Origin: Siniperca chuatsi
Lineage: Eukaryota; Chordata; Actinopteri; Centrarchiformes; Sinipercidae
DNA length: 64,000 bases
Direction of reading: 5' to 3'
Assembly (NCBI RefSeq): GCF_020085105.1
Contig: NC_058055.1
Coordinates: 16,005,822 to 16,069,821 of the forward strand
Below, piece after piece: positions 35,601 through 55,861 of this stretch (its first letter is position 1; each line of letters starts with the position of its first letter). A model generated the notes under the pieces. It saw only the letters and a program-made list of their open reading frames with translations. It was not told where the DNA came from and ran no database searches. The position numbers and the translations under genes were made by a program.

Positions 35601-37114
35601 ACTACTGACCATGATTTTCTTGTAACTTATTTATTTGCAGGTGAGAGTCCCATTGACTTCCTGTTTGACTTTTTGGAAGTATCGCAGGGCCTGTTTGGAG
35701 GTTTTCATGTTGTAGACAATCGTCCCAGAGCTGGTAAAGGAAACAGAATTTGTAATATGCCAAAGTCGTTTGATTTACTTCAGCATATTTGAGTGGATTT
35801 TCTCTTTTTCTGAAGGTGTTAATGGTAGCCTGTTGGTGACGGTAACCGGGAGTGACTCCGCCACCGTGACAGAAGTCATTCTGGTTGAATCATCGGGGTC
35901 AGGAGAGGTTAATGGCAGCGTGGAGGCTCAGGGTGGACAAAACTTCTTAGTTCGGTTTGACAGGATACCATCACAGGTGTTTGTGGTGCTCGTGAAGGGG
36001 CAGAACAGCAATGGTTCCTCCGAGTCCTCAGTGATCTTCCAAAGGCAGTCACCCACCAACATCAGAGCGTCTACTCTAACTGTTACTGCTGTAAGTAAAA
36101 TGCATCCATGACTTTTAAGATAGGTTGCACTGCCACAGTCTTTTAATTATATGACGGATACTGACTGTTTTCCATTTTTCCTTCTGTTTTTAGGTTGATT
36201 CAAATAGCATCTTAGTACCAGGAACACCACTTTCTGTTCCCTTCTTGGTGATGACCAGCGGTGTGGGAGGAAACTTCAGCATCCAAGCCACCAATGACCA
36301 AGGTTTTACTTCAACTTTCCCGTCCAGTTTATTCCTGGAAACTGGAGGCAGTGCTACCGGTACAGTGAATCTCACAGCACCTCTTAACACCCCGTCTGGT
36401 ACTGACGTCACCCTGACACTTGAGGCAGAGGCTCCGGGAGGCACAGACACCAACTATGTTGTGCTGCGTTTCACTGTCCTTACAACGGTAACTCTTCAGT
36501 TGAGGAAGAAAATCACATTTCAATAAATGTTAAGTTAGTGAATAATCATTCTAGCTGATTTAATCCTTAGAATCGTTGTATTTATTGGTTAACTCACTGA
36601 TGTAAAACTGGTTGACTTTATCCACTTTGTCTTCTCCTCATAGGTGACCGATTTCACTCAGCCGGTGTGTCAGCTGCTCAGCCTGCAGTCCCACTGCTCT
36701 GATGATTGCAGCTTGTCTATGTGGGAGCTCTCTGTTCAGGTGACTGATGGGGCTGAAGGGACAGGTATTAACCATGTTAGCCTCAGACAGGGCAACGGGA
36801 CCATGAAAAGCAGCCTGGCCGCTGGCAACGAGAACATAAAGCCAGTTTCCTACAGTGCGTCTTGCTGTTCGCCTGATGTGGAGCTGCTGGTTGTGGATCA
36901 GGTGGGTAATGTAGGCTCCTGTTTCTACAGCGTCAGGAATACAGCCACCAACAACTCACAAGCCGTGACCATCACTACAACCACCAATAGCTCACAGCCT
37001 CCAGTAGCAGCAGGTCTTGTGTCTTCGTCTACCAGAGCTGTTCAGCCTTTTCTTCTTTGCCTTTGCTTCACGATCCTAGGGCTCAATTTACCATTTGAAA
37101 TGGGGATCAACTGA
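29371..37114 (+). CDS. VWA7-like protein (von Willebrand factor A domain containing 7 family), 966 aa
   Basis: Exons: 29371-29550, 29684-29956, 30258-30351, 30495-30629, 32394-32580, 32680-32855, 33178-33290, 33397-33513, 34400-34609, 34701-34833, 35000-35149, 35641-35733, 35816-36090, 36194-36487 and 36644-37114. All phases join. The acceptor at 29345 suggests a further 5'UTR exon. Family landmarks, in order: a signal peptide (residues 1-18), HQDITERAILNAT, DFYSHSNWVE (152-161), TCRNCNGNDC, ILTSGYFG, KCSHGGFFD, GGINKD, a VWA domain starting near residue 290 with IFVFTDAPAKD, and an RRRR basic site (437-440) that could suit a furin-type protease. Ig-like beta-rich segments and a Cys-rich part (CQLLSLQSHC) follow. 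A hydrophobic C-terminal tail follows Ser/Thr/Asn-rich sequence, which suggests a GPI or membrane anchor. The VWA metal-site motif is changed (NMRGS where human VWA7 has DTTGS). Human VWA7 is about 891 aa. Function is unknown; it is probably secreted or at the cell surface. Confidence 0.9.
29642..29683 (+). repeat. (GT)n tract forming the 3' splice site of vwa7-like intron 1
   Basis: About 20 GT units run directly into TAG|CCACCGCC, the acceptor of the second coding exon. The intron is only 133 nt and has no usual polypyrimidine tract next to the acceptor. The exon phase and protein match confirm that this AG is used. Confidence 0.85.
31085..31760. repeat. Nested dispersed repeats in vwa7-like intron 4
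   Basis: The outer parts (31085-31130 and about 31480-31760: GAAGAAGTGATCAGATC, AAAAGTACTCACTATGCAGAA, GTATAAAGTAGCAGAAAATGG) match the repeat at 46622-47105. They are split by a second block at about 31130-31480, with words such as AGAGCCAGATATTTCCC and GGCCAGAAACACGACTCC. The layout suggests one repeat inserted into another. No coding sequence. Confidence 0.6.
32045..32290 (-). repeat. Dispersed 'GTTAGCATGCTAAC' repeat, partial copy
   Basis: It contains GGGGATCACCAAAGTCATTAG, ATGAATGTCTGTACAACATT, GACCAAAGTGGTGGACCGAC and CTAGAGCCATGCTGCTAGC, the far end of the family seen at 25290-25660. It lies just upstream of the vwa7-like exon at 32394. Confidence 0.6.
33700..34045 (-). repeat. Dispersed 'GTTAGCATGCTAAC' repeat, copy 2
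   Basis: Opposite orientation to the copy at 25290. Shared words are GTGTTAGCATGCTAACATTTG, CTAATTAGCA, CATAAACCAAAGTATT, GACCTGATGATGG, ATGAATGCCTGTACCAAAG and GGACCAAAGTGGTGGAC. It lies in the vwa7-like intron between 33514 and 34399. Confidence 0.75.
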
Positions 37115-37244
37115 GTGTTTACATGTTAGCGTGGAGAAGCATTACGTTTTAAAAAGTTCTTTTGGCTTTGGAAAATCAACTGCATACTCAGTTGCCATAG
37201 GTACACATAGCTAAAACTAATGCAGTCCAATACAACAGCCCTGC

Positions 37245-37250
37245 AATAAA
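37245..37250 (+). terminator. Likely poly(A) signal of the vwa7-like gene
   Basis: AATAAA lies 131 nt after the stop codon, followed within 60 nt by T- and GT-rich sequence (TTTGTTTTCTAG, GCTCGTTTTGT). It is the first canonical hexamer downstream. Confidence 0.5.
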
Positions 37251-40200
37251 TCCTGTGAATTTGTTTTCTAGACCTGAAAAGTGCTCGTTTTGTATGACCA
37301 ACACTCAAAAACCTAAAGATATGCAATTAAGAAGCCAGAAATGGGGAATGTTTGACATTTTTGTTTCATGGCACTGGCCAGTACCATGATAAAACTGAAT
37401 ATACCATCCATTACCATCATTATACCATGGTAGTTTTTTGTAAAGGAAGGTTACAATGTTCAGTTTTTATTGAAAGCATTTTAGAGAGGTATAATTCAAC
37501 ATTATGGTCATTTTGGAGGCTGTAGTTTGTTGTGTTGTTGAATTGTATTGTATTATACTGAGAGGTGTCTAACATTTGGGCTATGCTCGTTGATATGAAT
37601 GGATTTAGCTTTGTGAACCTAATCACCTGGCAACTGAGTGTATGTTCAACCGGGTGATTAATACTACTGTAAAATTAATGTTAAATTCTTTAAGCTAAGC
37701 AATATGTTAACCACATGCACTGTATGTATTACAGGGTGCCTTTGTAAGACTTAAAAAAAGCTTAATTGGGTTGTGAATTTGTTATGATTAAGACATAGGC
37801 CATGTGAACATGTCAATTTAATTATGATATCTCAATCAATGATCATGCATTCATATTTTGAGTACTACTGCCGATATTAAGTTGTGGAACAGTATTGTTG
37901 ATTCAATGATTAGATTTATTTGATAATTTAAAATTATAAATACACCTGAGGTTTGCTTCTTACACAGGTGATTAAAAAACATGATGACACATTAAACCTA
38001 ATTTAAAAAAAATTGTCCTCTGTGGTTCTTTTGGGAGAGAGGTGTATGGCAACAGCTGAGGGAAAGAAAGGTGACCTACCAGTGTCAGATTACATTGCAT
38101 CATCAGAGGGTAACAGCTATATTAGATATCCACATAATTTCTAACAAATAAATACCATTCAATAAACCTATTTGTGTAGTATTGCATAGATTGGATATCT
38201 GTAGGTCCAGCATCAATCTTAGGAATGCAGCAACAGGTGATTATTCACATTATAAAAATTAAACATCATCATTGGTTATTATCACCAAAACGTGACAAAA
38301 TTAACAAACACTAGTCCGTACATAAACTGCAGGTTAGATTAGATAACATCATAAACCAGTTTGCTCACCCATGCACAGTGATAAATAACAAAAAATACAC
38401 AAGTCAGACAAGTTACAGCAGACAATGTATGAAAAACATACTGCCGCAACAGTAGTAACACTAACACACAAACTAACAGATATTCCAAGAAGACATTAGT
38501 GTAGATCAGGAGCTCACATAGTCGCTAAACAAAAACAATTCAACAATTTAAAACATTTTTGGAGCTTGACACACACTAAGAACTAAAAGTCAGGATATCT
38601 CGACCTCTGCTGCTTCGATTTTAAAATTTCTGACATTGGTACTTTGGTACAAACATTCGTGATAAAAAACAGGATGACCTTGAAACTGAAGTATGGTTTC
38701 AACTCTCCTCCTCGTTCTTTCCTTTCAAAACCGTCTGTAATGAATCAGAGCTCAAACCAATTAAAGAACCAGAGCTTTTAATAAACTTGTTAATCCCGTT
38801 CCTATCATTGGCAGTAATGGTAGTAATGATAGGAACATAGTTAGGGTTATACTTAAGTTTAGGGGTCACAACAGTGCAGCACTTGAGCAAGGCAGCTAAC
38901 TTTGAGGGCCACGTTGGTGGACTAAAAGTACTTTGTGATCACTTGTGTTGAACAGACACTTGAACCATAGATCGAGTGCCCTTGATCAGTATAAGTCATT
39001 GTATATCATTAGTGTAAATCATCAAAAAATGCTGTTTTGCTCTTCTCACCTAATCAATGGTTTGGTCAGACCAAATCACTATTGATCAAGACAGATTAAA
39101 AGAAGAAATTTTAAAATCGGAGCAGCAGAGGCCGAGATATCCTGACTTTTAGTCAGCTAAACCACTGAAATGTTGGTGCTGAAAACTCACAGTTGCATTG
39201 TAAGTTAATTGAGCAGCTGGAGAGAGAGAGGAATGTTATCTGTACTTAATATCAACAACCAGTACAACTACAAGGAAGCTTATCAATCATGTCAATCTAC
39301 CTGTGGTTATAGAGGACAACACCGGACGCAACAGGTTTGCTTCTATCTACAGAAATCTTAAATGAACTACCCATTGTTCAGCTACAGTACCTGCCTGCCT
39401 GCAGGGTTTGCTTTCATTAGTGTCAATGTGTGTTTTTCTTTTACTTTCTTTCTTTTTTTTCATTAAGAAGAATGTATGTCATGCAAAAGACATGCCAACA
39501 ACCAGCAGGTTTTGTATTGTCACTCCCAAACAGAAAGTGAGTACATCCGTGTACACAGCAGACACAAACCTTACTGGAAAATGTTTAACTACCACTATCT
39601 GGGATTCATCGGGTATTATTTCAGATGTTTAAGTTTCATTAAGTAACCAGTCTTTGCCAGGTCTAGCTTAGTGTAAAGTTTTTTCAGAAATTTATTTAAA
39701 ATTCAACAGAGCCCAATCATTCCTGTTTAACCAATTATTCTGAAAAACAAAGACAAAATAATCTGGAAATACAGAAATCAGATTTACCAGAAGTCATATA
39801 GATTATTACACATTTTAGCTATAGCAATAACTACAGCAGTCAGATTCCTGTGTTTTTCCTTAATGGACAAAGATTTGGTTTCTGTTCCTTCACAATGTTG
39901 CATGGGAAAACTCATCTTTGCATCATGAACTTTTCTAAAGGTTTCTGTTAAAGCCTTGTTTCCCCTCCTCTATTGTTGTGCCCACTTCAGTTGCCTTTTC
40001 CCCTGTTGTGTTTTCTGCCTTGGAGACATTATCAACTCCCTCCTCTTACAAACACAAGGGATATTACTTGACCTTGTTGCTTTTGTGTTTAGTCATCATT
40101 ATACTGAGTCAGCTGTGTACATTGCTGCCATCTGTCTAAAGTTAAAAAGAGTTGCACACAGTGACCTAAAGAAATAAACAATTTAAGCATTAGAATACTC

Positions 40201-40280
40201 CTCAGAAAATCCTGATATGATTAAAAAAGAAACAGAGATGTATATGTATCATCTTTCTCTCGTGCTATTTCTTGAAAAAG
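37251..40280. other. Spacer between intact and decayed vwa7-like copies
   Basis: No exon of the family (in particular none of exons 1-4) is recognisable here, so the second copy lacks its 5' part. The stretch holds the inverted-repeat element at 38583-39152 and otherwise AT-rich sequence with only short unsupported reading frames. Confidence 0.6.
38583..39152. mobile_element. Non-autonomous element with 48-bp terminal inverted repeats
   Basis: The left arm 38583-38630 (CTAAAAGTCAGGATATCTCG...) and the right arm 39105-39152, read in reverse complement, match at 46 of 48 positions. The enclosed 474 bp has no long reading frame. The length and long inverted ends fit a MITE or a foldback element. 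A clear target-site duplication is not visible at the outer edges. It has no resemblance to the flanking gene. Confidence 0.75.
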
Positions 40281-41434
40281 AAAATGCAGCCATGGAGGTA
40301 TATTTGATCGAACCAGTTACATCGAGCCAAAAGGTGGGATCAACAAAGACAAGTTCAGCTCCAGCCATGGACACCTCCACACTGATGCAGCAAATATGGC
40401 GATAGCTGCAACCAGTGCGTTACTACGGGACATTTGAGGGGCCGCAGGTGACAGACCATTCCTGCAGTATGAAACCCATTCTGCATGTTTCAGTTATGTA
40501 CTGTAATGAGGTGTCGAGTAGTTCAAAGTTTTTTTTCATCTCGCCATCCCTCAGGATGATGGGAATCTCCAAAGGATCCAGTAAAGCTCTTTGTTTCTTG
40601 ATCGACACAACAGAAAGTGGGAACAGTGGATGAGCCCTCACTTTACATTCTTTCACAACCTTTCGGATGCTACAAATTAGTCAAATTATCTCTTTGCTCA
40701 TTCTGTCCAATTTAGAACAAAACAAGCATCATCTAGGTGCTTGTTTGCAAATTGTGAAAGTAAATCAGGTGAAGAATAAAAATGTTTCTTTTTCTTGTCT
40801 CCTAATGAACTTCAGGATTTGGGCCGCTGATAAAGACTACAGACCCAGAAGTATTCAAGACTGCTATTAATTCACATTCATCAGCGTCCGGTGGAGGAGA
40901 TGAGGAGGAACTGAGTCTTTCAGGGGCTTCAGGTGCTGTGATGTGTGGCTCAAAATCTGCCCCAAAACACTTGTTGATGTGTAAACAACTAAAACTATTC
41001 TTGCTATTCCATACCTTCTTCCTCATATAGCTGGCTTTAACTAGTGCTCCTTTAAATTCTGAGCTCTTCCTCTTCACGGATACACCTGCTAAAGACACAC
41101 ACCTGAAAAGCAGTGATCGCTCTCATAGAGCGAGCAAGACAGTGGTGAGTATGTAATCTAGATGTCTTGTGAGATTGTAAGAATTTCTTGACACATGTTT
41201 GAGCATTTTTATTGTATTTTTTTGCTTTTGTAATGTTTAGTTATGATTCCTTATGTACAGTATACAATACTGGTTTGTGATGTACTATTCGTGTAATCTT
41301 GAGGCAGGCTTGGAGTTGTGCACCTGTCTAATTGGCTGTAGCCACATCTTTGGGTGGGACTAAGACTATTTTAATGACACTCACCTGTTTGATTCCTCTA
41401 AACCTAACAAAATGCCACTTTGGGCTAAAAACAC

Positions 41435-41640
41435 TGCAGAGCTGCAATAATTAGTCAATTAATACAGGGGTTGATTGAAAATGAATCGGCTACAATGTTT
41501 TCAGTATTTTTTTAAGATAAAATACCAGAATTGTCTGGTCCAGCTTTTCAGATGTGAGTATTTGCTGGTTTGCTCAATCTTCTAAACTGAATATTTTTGA
41601 GTTTTGGACTGTTGGTCAGACAAAACAAGACATTTAAAGA
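41435..41640. repeat. Dispersed non-autonomous element, partial copy 3
   Basis: It starts with GAGCTGCAATAATTAGTCAATTAAT and holds GTCTGGTCCAGCTTTTCAGATG and AAACTGAATATTTTTGAG, matching the family at 16073-16424. It lies where exons 9 and 10 of the decayed vwa7-like copy would be. Confidence 0.6.
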
Positions 41641-42216
41641 AAAAATCTAAAGGAAGACTCAACAGGGTTTGTAGGAAAGGTGGTCTGGTGATCATATGGC
41701 CACCAGTCACTCATTCAAGCATTTGTTTGCAGTTATATTCTTTTCAAAATGTTTTGATGTTTAAATATACTAAATGCAGCACATTTAATTAGTGACAAAT
41801 GTTTTAAGCAATCATTATCTGTATGCTACTTGATTCATTCTTGTAACGGTTTCCTAACAGCTTGCTTATTATTGGTTTTTGTTTAAAGGTGAATATCAGC
41901 AAAGCACCGACACAACAGGATCATTGATCACAGCATCGCAGTCAGTGGGAAACTTCAAGACTATGCGGCTAAAAAACCAAGCTGAACTATGAGAAATGAA
42001 AATGGTGTCAACTAATCCCTACACTCAAGGTCATAGGTGAGACATGACATGATTTAATTTGATCTGTAATTTTGTCTTCTGTTCAAGTAGCTTTCATTGT
42101 TCAGTTTAATTTCTCAGGGATTGTTAGCAATGTTAGCAGCATGGCTCCAGGGATGGTAATGTCAGTCAGTCCACTTTGGTCCAGAAAAAGTCCAGAAAAT
42201 TTTTTGTTATTATCAT

Positions 42217-42278
42217 GTCATTACATGAATTTTATCAAATTTCTATCCATGAAATTCTGGTAAAATTCATGTAATGAC
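42217..42278. repeat. 18-bp perfect inverted repeat (hairpin)
   Basis: GTCATTACATGAATTTTA at 42217-42234 is the exact reverse complement of 42261-42278, with a 26-bp loop. It lies in an intron of the decayed vwa7-like copy, close to the left edge of the repeat at 42283. Confidence 0.85.
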
Positions 42279-42282
42279 AGTC

Positions 42283-42630
42283 ACATCTTCCTCAGGATGA
42301 ACCGTAATCACTTTGGTAATCCCTTAACTTTTCATCCATCATCAGGTCAAAATTTCAATTTGTCCAATACAATACTAGACTTTACTTTATGACCAAATGC
42401 CTGCAAAACTAATGACATTCTCATCAGCCTCAGATGTACTTTGTGTTTAGGGCTACTCAACAAATGCTAGCTAAATGCTAGCTGAACTAAGATGGTGAAC
42501 ATGGTAAACATTATACATGCTAAACATTGTTATTGTGAGCATGTCCATATGTTAACATTAGCATTTAGCTCAAAGCACTGCTGTGTGTAAGTACAGCCTC
42601 ACAGAGCTGCTAGCATGATTGTAGACTCTC
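42283..42630 (+). repeat. Dispersed 'GTTAGCATGCTAAC' repeat, copy 3
   Basis: It shares with the copy at 25290 the order CCTTAACTTTTCATCCATC, CCAAATGCCTGCAAAAC, CTCATCAGCCTCAG, GTTAACATTAGCATTTAGC and GAGCTGCTAGCATG, in the same orientation. It is inserted in the decayed vwa7-like copy. Confidence 0.75.
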
Positions 42631-43757
42631 AATCTTGTTACATCATTCTTTCTGAAATCTAAAACATGATTCCTGGGTGCCCTGACCATATTCTAAGCTA
42701 AATGGCTGGTAATATTTGAACCCTTTGTCATTTTAACAAAGGCTGTCATGCTGTTGTATCAAAACTTAAACTGTTAAACACACTTGTGGAATGTTAAGGT
42801 GGTGAAAAAAGAGGCCACTACAGGAATGATAAAGGCCTTTTGTCATTTTTTCCATCATGACTTTTTCTTTGCAGGTTAGAGTCCTATTGACTTCCTGTTT
42901 GACTTTGTGGAGGCATCGCAGGGCCCCATTCACAGGATTTTAAAATTGCTCAAATTGCTCTTGACACACAATTTGCTGATATGCTGATAACATCATCTAG
43001 TCAGACATGATGAATTTTCTTTTTCTTTAAAAGGTGTCAATGGTAGCTTGTTGGTGTCTTTAACGGGGAGTGACTCCGCCACGGTGACAGAGGTCGCTCT
43101 GGTTGAATCATCAGGGTTGGAGGAGATTAAAGGAGTTGTGGAGCCACAGGGGAGTGGAAGCTTCTTAGTTCAGGTTGACAGGATACCATCAGTGGAGTTT
43201 GTGGTGAGGGTGAAGGGGCGGGATGACAGTGTCACCCCCAGAGCACAGGAACATCACATCAAACATGAGAGGATATGCAGCAACTAAAAGTTTAAATGTT
43301 TCATCACTACAAACACTGACTCTTGTCTGATTTCCTCTGTATTTAGGCTGATTCAAATAGCATCTTGGTACCAGGAAAACCTTTCTCTGTGATGACCAAT
43401 GGAACAGGGGGAAACTTCACCATCCGAGCAACCAACAACTGACGTTTTGACTCTCCAACCAGTTTATTCCTGGATACTGGAAACAGTGCTAATGGTACAG
43501 TGACCCTCTCTGCACCTCTTAACACCCCTTCCGGTACTGACGTCACCCTGACCGTTGAGGCCGAGGCTCCGGGGGGCGAATATACAAACTACGTCGTACT
43601 GTGTTTGTTCATTGTTAACACGGGAATACTCCTACTGAAGAATCGCATTTATTAAAACAAATCTTTGGTAACTCTTTGTTTTACACATTTCCTGTGAAGT
43701 TTCCTGGAAAGCACTCTGTAATTTGTAATTAGGTTATGCTAGCAATTCAATTAATTG

Positions 43758-43795
43758 AATTGGTACACATTCAATTAATTGAATGTGTACCAATT
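43758..43795. repeat. Perfect 38-bp palindrome
   Basis: AATTGGTACACATTCAATT is followed immediately by its own reverse complement, with no loop. A further AATTCAATTAATTGAATT palindrome abuts it on the left and repeats its core. It lies between the last two exon remnants of the decayed vwa7-like copy. Confidence 0.9.
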
Positions 43796-44270
43796 GAATA
43801 CCTTCTCTATATTCCCTATAATTAGTAACAAATTATTTTCAGAAAACTTCTTGGAAACTTGTGAAATTCTTAAAAGAAATTACAGACCCATAAAATAAAG
43901 CATTACCTTCTGCCTCTCTAAATTCCTTTACCTTCACATTGTTGGTTAACTCACTGATGTAAAACTAGCTGGACTTTACCTACTTTTTTCTTCTCATCAT
44001 AGGGGACTGATTTCACTCAGTCGGTGTGTCAGCTGCTCAGCCTGCAGTCCAACGGCTTTGAAAACTGCAGCTTGTCCATGTGGGAGCTCTCTGTCCGGGT
44101 GACTGATGGGGCTGAAGGGACCAGGACCAGGTGCACCAGCTGCTATCTCTGTGTCCACCAAAGTCACTCAGTCACCCCTTCTTTGCCTAAGCATCGTGGT
44201 ATTAGGGCTGCATATACTGACAGCACTGGGCATCCAGAGACTACATGTCAAAGCTGCATTAATCTATATT

Positions 44271-45642
44271 AACATTGAATCAATTACTATGTGTACTGTG
44301 AAAAGGGTTAATGGCAATCCAACAACTTTAAGCTGACTGTGCATTTACTCTACGGTTCAGTATCACTGGTCTTATCAGTACAGTTTACAGCAAACAACTG
44401 ATAAGAAGAGTTGCAACATGATTGGAATCCGACAGACCCGACAATGGATTAGAAGATTCTCCCTCTTTCATGCATGTTTCATTCAAGACGGTCATATATT
44501 TTGGGCTTCACACGGACATGGACATGGATGCAGAAAGTACAAACTGTGCTGAAGTAGGCAATTGTTTGCCAATTTATTATCCATATAAACTGTATAAGTT
44601 AATGTTGAGGCTTTGTGGCTCTCAGCTTGTTCTGGATTTTTATCTGCCCCCTAAAACTGATTAATGCAGCTTTACATCTCAAACAGATTTTCTGGCTATG
44701 TGCATGCGTCACTGGTTGCTTAGGCTTATTACTGCTGTTATAAAGGTATTTTGTCCTCTGAAAGATGCCTTTTATGCTCTGCCTGCTATTCATTGAATGT
44801 ATTTCTTTCTGTTCATGAGCCAAACTAAATCCTAAAGTTGAACAGAGAAGTCCTGCATACGCAGATTGGGATAGTCAAACACCAGCTGGTCACTGTGTAG
44901 CCTCTCACATTTGAAGGTTGTCCAGCACCTCTATATGGCATGTGATCATTTCTCAACAGGAAATTAACTTCCGAAATGTTGTTTCAACAGACGGAAGAGG
45001 CAGACGGGTTTTTGTTGTTTTTTTTAAAAAACACTGTTTTTATTGTTGTCAATGTGTCTAATGTATAATCCTTTACAGAACACACAACGTTTTGCTTTTC
45101 ACATTTTGCTACAAGTTCAACAATTTTTCTCCTGTTTCCTTTTATCACTATTTACATTTTGAGAAGTTTTAATATAAACTGGTCAGTGATCATCTGATAT
45201 GGAGGGCGAGGCAAATACATGTGTTGATGTATGCTTGCGTGGTGTGCATCTTTTATGGTGATGTGTGTCTGTGTTTAGTGGTGGTGCAAGTATGTTTATT
45301 ACTATGTATTTTGGGGAGTTTGTACAAATCACTGTAAAGGTGTGAATATATTAAAAGATTTTTGCCGTCACATTAAAGGTACATTATGTTAAAACTGGAA
45401 TGTGGATTATGTAGAATCAACCGCAAAATAATTGTTATGGATGTAATTTGTTCAAATTTGTTGGACCATCAATTTGCATTTACATTGTCCACATTTATAT
45501 TCTTCCACGATGGTACCTTTAAAGGAGCAACACTGTTAGAGTATTTAGGACAGTGGTTCCTTGTCAGTGCAAGGGAAATGTGTTTCTATAATAGTGATTC
45601 TGACATTCAGACCAGTTCTTCAGAAGGTGTGTTTCATGCACA
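44271..45642. other. Spacer and coro6 3'UTR
   Basis: Only short unsupported reading frames occur. TTTATT words at 45038-45043 and 45295-45300 read as AATAAA on the minus strand and could end the coro6 transcript about 350 or 600 nt after its stop codon. The rest, up to the decayed vwa7-like copy, shows nothing recognisable. Confidence 0.5.

Positions 45643-55861
<10,219 letters not shown>

Larger units (their letters stand above)
40281..44270 (+). pseudogene. Decayed, 5'-truncated tandem copy of the vwa7-like gene
   Basis: Remnants of exons 5-8 and 11-15 of the intact gene lie in order at about 40281-40473, 40555-40665, 40816-40932, 41031-41144, 41889-42036, 42875-42925, 43034-43274, 43347-43620 and 44003-44270. 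Exons 1-4, 9 and 10 are missing. Lesions: TGA at 40435-40437 (CGA in the intact gene), TGA at 40631-40633 next to a deletion of about 85 nt, an extra G near 40925, small deletions in the exon at 41031, TGA at 41990-41992, TAG just after 42875 and TGA at 43440-43442. Several features look ancestral: the metal-site motif IDTTES, GFGPL and SGGGDEEEL resemble human VWA7 more than the intact neighbour does. Repeats at 41435 and 42283 fill former introns. Not protein-coding as a whole. Confidence 0.9.

Noticed and set aside
29371..37114. A CLCA-type (calcium-activated chloride channel regulator) identity for the VWA protein
   Set aside because: The overall layout (signal peptide, VWA, beta domains) is similar, but HQDITERAIL, DFYSHSNW, KCSHGG and GGINKD are VWA7 signatures and are not found in CLCA proteins.
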